From: Pseudomonadota bacterium
Lineage (GTDB): Bacteria; Pseudomonadota; Gammaproteobacteria; Steroidobacterales; SZUA-146
Assembly (NCBI GenBank): GCA_039028935.1
Contig: JBCCHD010000012.1
Span: 42,782-106,781 of the forward strand
Length of the DNA stretch: 64,000 nucleotides
Direction of reading: 5' to 3'
In this document: piece after piece, positions 56,275 through 64,000 of the stretch
Numbering within the stretch: the first letter of the stretch is position 1
How the letters are laid out: each line of letters begins with the position of its first letter
Program-made: the position numbers and the translations under genes
The notes under the pieces: generated by a model
The model's input: only the letters and a program-made list of their open reading frames with translations
Told to the model about the DNA's origin: nothing
Databases searched by the model: none

Positions 56275-57743
56275 TTTAGTAACCTAAACAGCGACACGTA
56301 GCGCTCACCCTGTCGTTGCCAAGAAAAGTCTTGCTGCATGCCATTGCGCATGAGGCGCCGCCATAACTCGGTGCGCTCATACAGATCGAGCGTACGATTA
56401 AGCGCCCACGCCAACCCCGACTCGTCGTAGTGATCAAAAACAACGCCAGTGCCGGTGCCCGCCGAGGGATCGATTTGCACAACAGAGTCGGCCAATCCTC
56501 CGGTTCGTCTTACGACCGGGACAGTGCCGTACTTGAGACTGTACATCTGATTCAAGCCACACGGCTCATAGGCAGACGGCATGAGAAAAATGTCGCTACC
56601 GGCTTCGATCGTATGCGCCAAATCTTCATTGTAGCCACGATAAAAACACACGGCGCCAGGTGCCGCCTGTTGAAGCGCCTCAAAAAACCTTTCGTACTGG
56701 GGCTCTCCACTTCCCAACACCACCACTGAAAACGGGCGCCGAGCAAGCAATGCCGGCAACACTCCCTGCATCAGCACAATCCCCTTTTGCGATGCGAGTC
56801 GGGTCACAATGCCGACGAGCGGTCGATCGGGATCGACGTCAAGCCCCATTTGTCTCATGAGCTCGGTTTTACAGAGACGCTTCCCGGACAAATCATCCGA
56901 TGTATAGTTCGCCGGTATGCGCTTGTCGACAGCCGGATCCCACTCACCATAGTCGACCCCATTCAGAATACCGACGAGCCGGTCGGACCGCGCACGCAAT
57001 ACGCCGTCTAGGCCCATCCCGTACTCCTCGCCTTGAATCTCTCGGGCATACGTGGGACTCACGGTTGTGAGCGCATCGGCGTGGAGCAAACCGGTCTTGA
57101 GAAAATTAATACGACCCGCATTGAGGTCATCCTGGTGAAGCATATGCGCGTGCTCGCCAAGATGGAGATCATTGAGTACCGACCGGTCAAACACACCTTG
57201 ATAACCGATGTTATGAATCGTGAGAACCGATTTGGTCTTAGTAAACAAACTGTCCCACGCATAAATACTGCGCAAATAAAGCGGAACAAGCGACGTATGC
57301 CAGTCGTGGCAATGAAACACATCGGGCGCAAACCCCATGCGCTGACACATCTCTATGGCCGCACGAGACAACAAAACGAAACGCAGATGCTCGTCGTCAT
57401 CGTTGGTATAGAGCCCTGGGCGATCGTAAAGAACCGGGCAGCGCAGCAGATAAATAGTGAGGCCACTGTCCGGTAGCGTGACGTAATCGATGCTGTACTC
57501 GATATCCCAAGGACCAATCGGCACAGAGATGTTTTGCAAAAAGTCGACCGGCCTAGCAGCCAATCCGTCGAGGTTGAGCGTGGCGTAACGCGGCATCAGT
57601 ACGCGAATATCATGACCGGCCTGGTGAAGATACGCGGACAGTGCCGCACTGACATCGGCAAGACCACCGGTCTTGGCAAGCGGCGCGAACTCGGAACTCG
57701 CCAGACAGATTTTTAGCGGAGATGGTGCCACAGCGTGAGTCAT
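56271..57743 (-). CDS. glgA: Glycogen synthase (GT5)
   Basis: A 490-residue GT-B enzyme that transfers glucose from ADP-glucose to alpha-1,4-glucan. KTGGLADV (24-31) is the ADP-glucose-binding loop, and EPCGLNQMYSLKYGTVPVVRRTGGLADSV near residue 390 is the C-terminal nucleotide-sugar block (quoted in parts: EPCGLNQMYS and RRTGGLADSV). The length is typical. No other glycogen gene (glgB, glgC, glgP) is in the window; the operon partner is an ATP-grasp ligase. The role could be a dedicated glucan or a glucosyl step in the cluster's product (inference). Confidence 0.95.
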   Translation of the reverse strand: MTHAVAPSPLKICLASSEFAPLAKTGGLADVSAALSAYLHQAGHDIRVLMPRYATLNLDGLAARPVDFLQNISVPIGPWDIEYSIDYVTLPDSGLTIYLLRCPVLYDRPGLYTNDDDEHLRFVLLSRAAIEMCQRMGFAPDVFHCHDWHTSLVPLYLRSIYAWDSLFTKTKSVLTIHNIGYQGVFDRSVLNDLHLGEHAHMLHQDDLNAGRINFLKTGLLHADALTTVSPTYAREIQGEEYGMGLDGVLRARSDRLVGILNGVDYGEWDPAVDKRIPANYTSDDLSGKRLCKTELMRQMGLDVDPDRPLVGIVTRLASQKGIVLMQGVLPALLARRPFSVVVLGSGEPQYERFFEALQQAAPGAVCFYRGYNEDLAHTIEAGSDIFLMPSAYEPCGLNQMYSLKYGTVPVVRRTGGLADSVVQIDPSAGTGTGVVFDHYDESGLAWALNRTLDLYERTELWRRLMRNGMQQDFSWQRQGERYVSLFRLLK

Positions 57744-57765
57744 TCGAATGAGAGTATTGCGTGGT

Positions 57766-57795
57766 ATTCTACACGCAGAAGCAATGTGCTGTCCG
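57766..57795 (-). promoter_or_regulatory. Possible sigma-70 promoter for glgA
   Basis: On the minus strand, CGGACA (57790-57795) and TAGAAT (57766-57771) are 18 bp apart, giving a -35/-10 pair with 4/6 and 5/6 matches. The predicted start is ~15 nt before the glgA ATG. The divergent ATP-grasp gene at 57856 shares this gap. Confidence 0.4.
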
Positions 57796-57855
57796 CTTTT
57801 ATCGAGACCGCGCGCACCATCTCAAAACTATTTTGGCAACAGGGTAAACGCTGTT

Positions 57856-59073
57856 ATGAATGTGCTGATGATCTCTCCGGGTTACCCGGCCGATATGCCC
57901 GAGTTTGCTCGCGGGCTGTCTGAAAGCGGCGCACGTGTCTTCGGAGTGGGCGATCAGCCCGGCGGCGCCCTACCTGATCAAGTTAAGGCTGCACTCAGCA
58001 AATATGTCCAGGTGCGCACTCTTTGGGATACAAGAGAGGTCATCCGATCGCTTACCGACGCGCTTCGCGGCCATACGCTGGACAGCATCGAGTGCCTCTG
58101 GGAGCCCGGCATCATGCTAGCCGCCGAACTTCGAGAACACTTCGGTACGCCAGGCTCGACAACCGAACACGCTCGACTGTTCCGCGATAAAGAGGCGATG
58201 AAAGTCGCTCTCGATCGAGCGGGAATTCGCACACCGCGACACCGAGCGGTAGACAGTGTGGCGGGCTGCTGGGAAGCCGTTGAAGAAATTGGTTTTCCCG
58301 TCATTCTCAAACCGATTGATGGCGCAGGATCGGCGGATACCTATCGGGTGAATACACCCGACGAATTGCGCGACGTGTTACCGCGTTTGCGACACGTCCC
58401 AACTATCAGCATTGAAGAATTTATCGACGGCGAGGAATACACGTTCGACACCATCAGTATCAACGGCGAGATCGCCTTCCACAACATCGCGTGGTACCGC
58501 CCGCGCCCTCTCGTTGCCCGCAGCAATGAGTGGATTAGCCCTCAGGTGATCGCGTTGCGCGACGTGGAGAGTGACACGCTCGCAGAGGGCGTGCGCATGG
58601 GTCACGAGGTGCTGCGTGCTCTGGCGTTTGGTACCGGTTTTACGCATATGGAATGGTATAAAAAGGCGGATGGTGAAGTGGTATTTGGTGAGATTGGCGG
58701 ACGGCCTCCCGGCGCGCACCAAGTCGATCAAATGAAATTCGCGTGCGATTTCGACGTGTTTAAAGCGTGGGGCCAAGCGATCTCGCAGGGCGTGTTACGC
58801 GAACCATTCGGGCGACACCACAATGTGGCGACCATCTACAAACGAGCGCGTGGCGTGGGCCGCATTAGTCACGTGGAAGGCGCGGATGTTTTGCAGCGAG
58901 AGTTTGGTGAGCATGTGGTGTGGAACACGTTATTGCCGCCGGGAAAACACCGGCGCGATTGGCGTAAAACGTTGGTGTCGGACGGTTTCATCATGTTACG
59001 TCATCCCGATCTACAGACGACGCTCGACATGGCCGACAAAGTCGGGTCGGACCTTCATCTTTTCGCTGAGTAA
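57856..59073 (+). CDS. ATP-grasp ligase, CPS-like (B)
   Basis: A 405-residue paralogue of ligase A. Shared features: MNVLMISPGYPADMPEFARGL at the start, FPVILKPIDGAGSADTYRV, SIEEFIDGEEYTFDTI and HMEWYKKADGEVVFGEIGGRPPG. I start it at ATG 57856, which aligns with the paralogues; the open frame to 57748 codes for unrelated sequence. It is transcribed away from glgA across a 112-bp gap and converges with the esterase operon. The ligand pockets differ enough from A to suggest a different substrate. Confidence 0.88.
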   Translation: MNVLMISPGYPADMPEFARGLSESGARVFGVGDQPGGALPDQVKAALSKYVQVRTLWDTREVIRSLTDALRGHTLDSIECLWEPGIMLAAELREHFGTPGSTTEHARLFRDKEAMKVALDRAGIRTPRHRAVDSVAGCWEAVEEIGFPVILKPIDGAGSADTYRVNTPDELRDVLPRLRHVPTISIEEFIDGEEYTFDTISINGEIAFHNIAWYRPRPLVARSNEWISPQVIALRDVESDTLAEGVRMGHEVLRALAFGTGFTHMEWYKKADGEVVFGEIGGRPPGAHQVDQMKFACDFDVFKAWGQAISQGVLREPFGRHHNVATIYKRARGVGRISHVEGADVLQREFGEHVVWNTLLPPGKHRRDWRKTLVSDGFIMLRHPDLQTTLDMADKVGSDLHLFAE

Positions 59074-59112
59074 GTGTCCGGGCGCGCGAGCACACAGTAC
59101 GACACCCATGCG

Positions 59113-59838
59113 TTAGGCTAACTCTTCAAGGTATTTGGGCAGCATTGCACGCCAAGTGATCCAGTCGTGATGATAGTCCGCCCCCCACGAATCAACCCGG
59201 TTCGGCACGCCCTTGGCGCCAAGAAGATTCGCGATACGCCAGGACTGTCCAATATCTTCATAGTCCCCTTCACCGGTTGGCATCAGCACAAAGCGAGACT
59301 GAAGCGCCTTGAGCATCGGTCCCTCCAGATCGGGCAAATAGTGCAACGGAGATGAAAAATAAAAGTCCTGGTTAAAACTGCCCTCGAGATACTTGGACAG
59401 ATCGTATGTGCCGCTCATCGCAATCGCCAGTTTGTAGGCGTCTGGATGACGGCACAACGTCGCAACCGCATTAAACGCACCGATCGACGCGCCGGCCGTC
59501 ACAATCTCAATCTCGTTCGACCGACAGTCCGTGCGAATAGCCGCTGTAACCTCTTCGTAAATAAACGCGTCAAAACGGTTTTGCAACCGCGAGCAGTACT
59601 CGGCCGACTCTCTACCTGAAAACCAAGCTTCGCCAGCAATACTATCGACGGAATAGACCTTAATTCGACCCGCATCGATGAGCGGCTGAAGTACCCGGAT
59701 CATCAAAAATCGTTCAATCTCCTCCGCGTCACCGCCGGCGGTCGGAAACAGGAGAACCGGTGTGCCGTAATGACCCCAGCGAACCAAGCGCATCTCGCGT
59801 TGTACATTGCTCGAGTACCAATGCGTGGTGTCTTTCAT
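59113..59838 (-). CDS. COG4947-type esterase (alpha/beta hydrolase)
   Basis: A 241-residue hydrolase with nucleophile elbow TAGASIGAF (Ser118) and a C-terminal DYHHDWITW holding the likely catalytic His. No signal peptide, so it is cytoplasmic. Starting at ATG 59838 gives a 4-bp ATGA overlap with the upstream ATP-grasp gene; the longer frame to 59886 adds an Arg-rich stretch from inside that gene. It is the last gene of the 59.1-63.8 kb operon. Substrate unknown: an ester, thioester or amide of the cluster product is possible. Confidence 0.86.
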   Translation of the reverse strand: MKDTTHWYSSNVQREMRLVRWGHYGTPVLLFPTAGGDAEEIERFLMIRVLQPLIDAGRIKVYSVDSIAGEAWFSGRESAEYCSRLQNRFDAFIYEEVTAAIRTDCRSNEIEIVTAGASIGAFNAVATLCRHPDAYKLAIAMSGTYDLSKYLEGSFNQDFYFSSPLHYLPDLEGPMLKALQSRFVLMPTGEGDYEDIGQSWRIANLLGAKGVPNRVDSWGADYHHDWITWRAMLPKYLEELA

Positions 59839-61088
59839 GCGCGCTGTCCTGCGTCGAAGTCGCGCCACGCCTGGATACGACTCCAAAAGAGCTCAGTAAA
59901 TTCTTCGTGCTCGTGCTCAGGATAGAGCGACTCGACTTTTTCACGAATCGCCTCTTTGACCGACGCGGACGCGAAATACCGATGGGCAATGTCATCGAGA
60001 TGATCGAGATGTCGGTCGCAAAACGCTTCAAATTTCTCCACTTCAAAATGTGTGCGCGCAATGTTGACGTACTCGACCAGTTTTTCATCAAACGACCAGT
60101 CTTTATCCGCAATACGAAAATACTTGTCCCAATTTAGGCCAGTGCGAACCCGGCGCTTCGTTGCCGCACAATAGACAGACCAGCGGAGATTAGCCTTAAT
60201 CAGCCACGGGAAATGAAAATGCAGCGATGTGACCTGCGAATCGGGACAGGCATTGGCAAAATCGATTGGCCGCCACTCACCGTTGCTCAGCAAAGACTCG
60301 CATGAATTAAAGTCCCACCCGAAAAAAGCATTGATAACCATCGTCATATCTTGCAGACGCTTCTCTTGCTCAGGCGTAAGAAAATCCGTTTCCATTCGGT
60401 AGCGATCATGCAGTGGTGCATCGGGATCGTAATTAACGCATCGAAACTGAGGCCCCATCCCAACACAGCGAACGAAAATGTCGAAGGGCACCACGCCCTC
60501 TTGTAAATTCATTACCCGCGTGCCGCTGGCGTCATACGCCTTCATCAAGGACTCGCTGTCGTGAATCGCTGTGACACCGACCCACGCACCCCCATCGTAC
60601 GGTTTCATAAACAGCGGATAGCCGATCTGATCGCCAATACTGGGTAAGTCAAACATCTTTGCGTAGCGCTGCAGTGTCGGCTCCAGGTCTTCGGAATTCT
60701 CATAGGCCTTCGGCGGTATCAGCCATGTACGGGGAATTGGAAAACCAAGTCGCATCATGGCGCAGTAAGAGGTCTGTTTTTCCATGGACTGCAGCGTCCA
60801 AGGGCTATTAAACACGTACAAATCGTTTATTAATATGGCCTTCTTTATCCACTCGCGCGAGGTGTGATACCAATGAGTCAGCCGATCGATTACCACGTCA
60901 TACTTGCACGGCTGCATCAGATCAAATGGCTCGATGGCCACACGCTCGCTCTCAAACGACAGCGTGTTCTTTCCAATCTTGATCGACAAATCCAGCTCTT
61001 TGAGCAGCGACTCGTAACAGATGGGCCAGCAAATATCAGCACCCAACGACAAACCGATATAGCGAGTTTCTTTTGGCATAACGATCAC
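59835..61088 (-). CDS. ATP-grasp ligase, RimK-like
   Basis: A 417-residue ATP-grasp protein unlike the other three in the cluster. DRLTHWYHTSREWIKKAIL and NSPWTLQSMEKQTSYCAM resemble RimK-type openings. GYPLFMKPYDGGAWVGVTAI is the ATP-lysine strand, and WRPIDFANACPDSQVTSLH contains the metal-binding D/N pair. A helical C-terminal ~110 residues follows the ATP-grasp core. GTG 61088 or ATG 61079 may be the start. It is coupled to the downstream esterase by a 4-bp overlap. It may add an amino acid to a carboxylate (inference). Confidence 0.85.
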   Translation of the reverse strand: MIVMPKETRYIGLSLGADICWPICYESLLKELDLSIKIGKNTLSFESERVAIEPFDLMQPCKYDVVIDRLTHWYHTSREWIKKAILINDLYVFNSPWTLQSMEKQTSYCAMMRLGFPIPRTWLIPPKAYENSEDLEPTLQRYAKMFDLPSIGDQIGYPLFMKPYDGGAWVGVTAIHDSESLMKAYDASGTRVMNLQEGVVPFDIFVRCVGMGPQFRCVNYDPDAPLHDRYRMETDFLTPEQEKRLQDMTMVINAFFGWDFNSCESLLSNGEWRPIDFANACPDSQVTSLHFHFPWLIKANLRWSVYCAATKRRVRTGLNWDKYFRIADKDWSFDEKLVEYVNIARTHFEVEKFEAFCDRHLDHLDDIAHRYFASASVKEAIREKVESLYPEHEHEEFTELFWSRIQAWRDFDAGQRA

Positions 61089-61153
61089 AATCCGTGGTCA
61101 GCAACAGCGATTACTATAGCAGGACAACATGACGTTCGCGTACTTTGTCGACT

Positions 61154-62290
61154 CTATTCGTAAACCATCCAGCCGGGACCCGGCATGATCCACGACAAAC
61201 CCGTGCGAAGGCGATCCCGCCAGTTTTCCCAGTTGTGTGCGTCGCGGGCTTCCTCAAACCGCACGTCGACGTTCTTTGACTGTAAATGCGGGACCATTGA
61301 GCGGTTCTCATAAATCAACGACTCATACACACCGCAACTCATGTAGACCCGCCGCACAGGTCGTGTGGCATCCTCGCGAAACGCGTTTACAAACGCCACA
61401 ACCGGATCAAACACTTCGCCTCGCCGATGACGACCAATGTCGCTAAAAGCAAACGATCCTGACTGCAACAGCAAGGAACCGAAGAGATCCGGGTACTGCC
61501 AGGCCACGTGCAACGATGCGACACCACCAAAACTAGCCCCCATGACGCATCGCGATTCAACCTCTGGAAGCAGCGGATACTGTTCGGTTAAAAAAGGCAG
61601 CAGCTCTTTAGCGACAAACGTGGCGTGGGGTGAATAGCCGGCATACTCCCGAATGCGATCGGGCGACTGGATCAGTGCCACGACCATTGGGGGTATTTCT
61701 AATTTATGTGTCAGATTGTCCAGGACGTTCTTGAAATCGGCATACCGCAAGTAATCGATACCATCGTGCACGATCAAAAGTGGATAGCGACGATTCTCAC
61801 GGAACGTGGCCGGCAAGTACACTTGAAATTCACGTTCCTCGCCAAACGCCTCGCTGTTTATTCGATTGACATGCAAAGATCCCTTGCGCGACTCCTCGCT
61901 GTAGAGTGACCACGCGGGTCGTTTATAGCCCGCGCCGCGGCACACTGAGTTTGCACCAAATGGGTCGCGCGCTGTGACCGGATTAAGCGGATCGAGTATC
62001 AACTCGTTTTGACCACTACGCGAAACGTCGAGTTTGTACTCGATGCGCGAGCCTTTGGGCAACTGCATTGTCGCCGCCCAAAGATCGGTTCCTTCCAGCG
62101 ACTCAAATGGCTGCGCGGTATCGAGCCCAGAAATCCAACAGCGTACGTAAACCGCATCAGCCGCACCGCGAAACACAAACGTTACGCTATCGCCGTCGAT
62201 AAGCGGAAACGTCGTTCGGCGAATCCACTTATCGATTTTGGTGGTCGAAGGTGGCTTGCCGGCCAGTAGTTTCTCGAGCTCGCGATTCAT
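61154..62290 (-). CDS. Enterochelin-esterase-like hydrolase with N-terminal E-set domain
   Basis: A 378-residue protein of the Fes/IroD-like type: an N-terminal beta-sandwich (VTFVFRGAADAVYVRCWISG, ~36-55), then an alpha/beta hydrolase domain with LLIVHDGIDYLRYADF, nucleophile GASFGG (Ser253) and DAHNWENW (His352). No signal peptide. Related enzymes cleave ester or amide bonds of siderophores and peptides, but no siderophore synthesis gene is present here. It overlaps the S51-like gene by 4 bp. Confidence 0.88.
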   Translation of the reverse strand: MNRELEKLLAGKPPSTTKIDKWIRRTTFPLIDGDSVTFVFRGAADAVYVRCWISGLDTAQPFESLEGTDLWAATMQLPKGSRIEYKLDVSRSGQNELILDPLNPVTARDPFGANSVCRGAGYKRPAWSLYSEESRKGSLHVNRINSEAFGEEREFQVYLPATFRENRRYPLLIVHDGIDYLRYADFKNVLDNLTHKLEIPPMVVALIQSPDRIREYAGYSPHATFVAKELLPFLTEQYPLLPEVESRCVMGASFGGVASLHVAWQYPDLFGSLLLQSGSFAFSDIGRHRRGEVFDPVVAFVNAFREDATRPVRRVYMSCGVYESLIYENRSMVPHLQSKNVDVRFEEARDAHNWENWRDRLRTGLSWIMPGPGWMVYE

Positions 62291-63237
62291 GCGCGCTTGG
62301 CCAGTGCGTTGACAGGTGACAAGTTGCCGTCTCGCGAAAAGGTGTTAACCGCAATGCTGTCGGTATATCGACCGTCTTCAACCTGTATTAACGAACCGCT
62401 ATCGAGCGTTAGACAAACGGCCGGCGAAAATCGACGGCTAAACAAACCAATGTGCGCTGCGCGTCCCGTGTCGAGTCGATTGCGCGCATCAGGTAGCAAC
62501 ACAATCTCCGGCAGCACACCCAATCCGCGACTAATAATCTCTGGTTCGCGCCGACCTTGCGGCATACGATCATGGTACAAAACAATTCGTTCGGTCAGCA
62601 CCATTGCGCCCGCTGACCAAGCGATCAACGGCTTGTCGTGTAGTAACGAGCCCATGCCAAAAAGCTGAAGTCGATTGAGTAACACCATCACATTACCGCC
62701 CGTGATGAGAACGCCCGAACACCTCGCCAGATCCTCTCGAATGGCGTCTACATAGCGTCGGAGCTCGGCATACGAATCCACATTAAACTGCTCGTTGAAT
62801 TCAGCATGAATCTTATCCATCTGCCTAACATGATGGCGGTCGAGTGCGCGAAGCTGAGAAATGGCATGGCGACGCTCTTCGGCAATGGCGTCCGCATCGC
62901 CATTGGCCGTCAGGATTTCGCGCGCGGCGAGAGTGAGTTGCTTTAATCGTAGTCGATACAACGACTGCTGTTGCTTGAGACGACGCTGCCGAATCGAATG
63001 GGCTTCGCGCAGCGCATCGTCCGAAAGAAACAACGCTTCTGCGCGTCGATAGATCTGTAAGTCGAACAAGGGACAACGCGTCAGCGCACGCACGTCATCA
63101 ATGTCGCCCTCCGCCTCTTGCCAGGCGGCCGAAATTACCGCCACATCGTCGGCGCCCAGATTCGCCCGTTCCATGGCCGCATCCAAGTTAATGGTTGGTC
63201 GCTGAGGGCCGAGCAGCAGACGCCGAGCGCCACTCAT
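62287..63237 (-). CDS. S51/cyanophycinase-like protein with helical insert
   Basis: A 316-residue class-I amidotransferase-like fold. GVLITGGNVMVLL (~175-187) and PLIAWSAGAMVL (203-214, nucleophile Ser208) match the GGN and SAGA motifs of cyanophycinase/peptidase E. Unlike the enzyme at 8.3 kb, residues ~70-155 form a long charged helical insert (IRQRRLKQQQSLYRLRLKQL), probably a coiled coil. It may hydrolyse an isopeptide or amide made by the neighbouring ligases. It overlaps both neighbours by 4 bp, so the operon is tightly coupled. Confidence 0.84.
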   Translation of the reverse strand: MSGARRLLLGPQRPTINLDAAMERANLGADDVAVISAAWQEAEGDIDDVRALTRCPLFDLQIYRRAEALFLSDDALREAHSIRQRRLKQQQSLYRLRLKQLTLAAREILTANGDADAIAEERRHAISQLRALDRHHVRQMDKIHAEFNEQFNVDSYAELRRYVDAIREDLARCSGVLITGGNVMVLLNRLQLFGMGSLLHDKPLIAWSAGAMVLTERIVLYHDRMPQGRREPEIISRGLGVLPEIVLLPDARNRLDTGRAAHIGLFSRRFSPAVCLTLDSGSLIQVEDGRYTDSIAVNTFSRDGNLSPVNALAKRA

Positions 63238-63823
63238 TCCGTTTCCACCCGAATGGTCGAGATAATATAACGTAGCGCCCGATCGACGACCTGCGTGTCG
63301 GGGTGCCGCACGATGACGTAGCCGTCACCCTCATAGCTGTCGCTGCGCGGTTGGCCGCGTTGAGGGAGCTTGGCTTCGACCACCACGTCGCCCACCTCGC
63401 GCTGCACGCGGTCCAATCCCTGCACATGGCGCACGCGCCGGCCGCCCTGCCCTCGCAGATACGCGGCACCCACCGCATGGGTTCGCTCGGGCGGGTGGAA
63501 TTCACCAAACGCCACGAGCCGCGGCCAGGCCCGGTAAAAATCGAGATCATGCGCGTACGACAACAGTGACGTGATTTGTGCACCCGGCGGTCGGGCACCG
63601 ACTTCCGAGATCGCGATGCGATTATCCGCCACACGAAACCACTCCATATGGCTAAGACCCGTGTCCAAACCGAGAGCGTCTACCGCCGCAAAACCCGCGT
63701 CCCGTATCGCGTCAAAATCTTCTCCATCGATCTTACGCGGCAACATCACGCACCACTGAATCCAATCATTCTCCAGCACATCGAGGGGCGTTGGTGAGTA
63801 AACACTGATCGAGTGCCAGACCG
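63234..63823 (-). CDS. ATP-grasp ligase, CPS-like (C), 5' end lost at fold-back junction
   Basis: The frame encodes the C-terminal ~195 residues of a third paralogue: NDWIQWCVMLPRK, GLDTGLSHMEWFRVADNR, ISEVGARPPGAQI and a C-terminal DGYVIVRHPDTQVVDR. At 63823 the homologous sequence stops, and upstream on this strand a TAG (63831-63833) closes the frame. The missing N-terminal part, including the ATP-lysine strand, is not on this strand. The same residues reappear, properly continued upstream, on the plus strand at the window end. The gene is therefore either a genuine truncation by inversion or an assembly artefact. An internal GTG at 63779 is not a believable start. Confidence 0.8.
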
Positions 63824-64000
63824 CCCAACCCTATTCGAAGAATTCATACGTGGCCAGGAATATTCATTTGATAGTGTGGTCATTCAGGGTAAGCCGGTCT
63901 GGCACTCGATCAGTGTTTACTCACCAACGCCCCTCGATGTGCTGGAGAATGATTGGATTCAGTGGTGCGTGATGTTGCCGCGTAAGATCGATGGAGAAGA
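63718..64000. repeat. Fold-back inverted repeat at window end
   Basis: Bases 63718-63823 are the exact reverse complement of 63895-64000 (106 bp, no mismatch seen), with a 71-bp unique centre (63824-63894). The identity runs to the last base, so the arms may continue. Both arms are coding sequence of the same ATP-grasp gene, not a transposon end. Confidence 0.95.
63825..64000 (+). CDS. ATP-grasp ligase (C) in the correct reading context, partial
   Basis: From 63825 the plus strand reads RPTLFEEFIRGQEYSFDSVVIQG, then KPVWHSISVYSP, then NDWIQWCVMLPRKIDGE. This fits the paralogues A and B (IEEFIDGEEYTFDTISING) across the centre of the inverted repeat. Upstream of 63825 the homology ends because the sequence becomes the inverted arm (an in-frame TGA is at 63795). 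The gene runs off the window. This supports the plus-strand side as the genuine gene and the junction at ~63824 as the break. Confidence 0.75.

Noticed and set aside
61154..62290. Siderophore esterase role for the Fes-like protein
   Set aside because: No siderophore synthesis, export or TonB receptor gene is nearby; the operon consists of ATP-grasp and S51-like genes.
63718..64000. Insertion-sequence ends as an explanation for the terminal inverted repeat
   Set aside because: The arms are in-frame coding sequence of the flanking ATP-grasp gene; no transposase or target-site duplication is present.

Overview
The window reads as one contiguous piece of a Gram-negative, probably marine or environmental, gammaproteobacterial chromosome. 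The evidence is an exosortase/EPS locus of the PEP-CTERM type, a cyanophycin operon, parvulin/TrmH/Bcp housekeeping genes and a CRP-type operator. No IS element, phage gene or CRISPR array was seen, and there is one tRNA gene. The species cannot be named from the sequence.

Layout. (1) 1-7116, minus: the 5' part of a giant secreted protein with a DUF4347 domain, Ig-like domains and long runs of thrombospondin type-3 (TSP3) calcium-binding repeats. It continues past base 1. Upstream lie a c-di-GMP-I (GEMM) riboswitch candidate and a perfect CRP-type palindrome. (2) 8.3-13.8 kb, plus: cyanophycinase, cyanophycin synthetase CphA and a Mur-ligase-only CphA relative. (3) 13.9-19.8 kb, minus: a four-gene polysaccharide set of glycosyltransferase, bi-domain oxidoreductase, MBOAT acyltransferase and SGNH-like partner. 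(4) 20-25 kb: small housekeeping or accessory genes on both strands. (5) 25.2-50.9 kb, all minus: EPS export, assembly and kinase genes, flippase, sulfotransferase, polymerase/ligase, heparinase-like protein, two glycosyltransferases, a VPLPA-type exosortase fused to EpsI, the TPR lipoprotein PrsT, two tandem cohesin-like proteins with VPVPA sorting tails, and a large subtilase ending in a dockerin-like module. Sigma-54-type -24/-12 motifs lie at the head of the EPS genes and upstream of the sorted proteins. (6) 51-55 kb: a DUF1295 membrane protein, tRNA-Ser(UGA) and a large MscS-family channel. (7) 55-64 kb: a compact cluster of ATP-grasp ligases (three of one family plus one RimK-like), glycogen synthase, two alpha/beta-hydrolase esterases and an S51/cyanophycinase-like protein, several joined by 4-bp overlaps.

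How the parts fit. Regions 3 and 5 together look able to make, decorate (acyl and sulfate groups), export and anchor a surface polysaccharide and its associated proteins. The riboswitch-controlled TSP3 protein adds a c-di-GMP-linked adhesin or matrix component. The 8-14 kb operon handles the Asp/Arg polymer cyanophycin. The 55-64 kb cluster resembles amide-bond biosynthesis with its own hydrolases, but I cannot assign its product, and it is the best candidate here for an undescribed pathway.

Caution: the last ~280 bases form a fold-back inverted repeat (arms of at least 106 bp, 71-bp centre) inside an ATP-grasp gene. This may be an assembly or amplification chimera, so the gene order beyond about 63.8 kb should not be trusted without read support.
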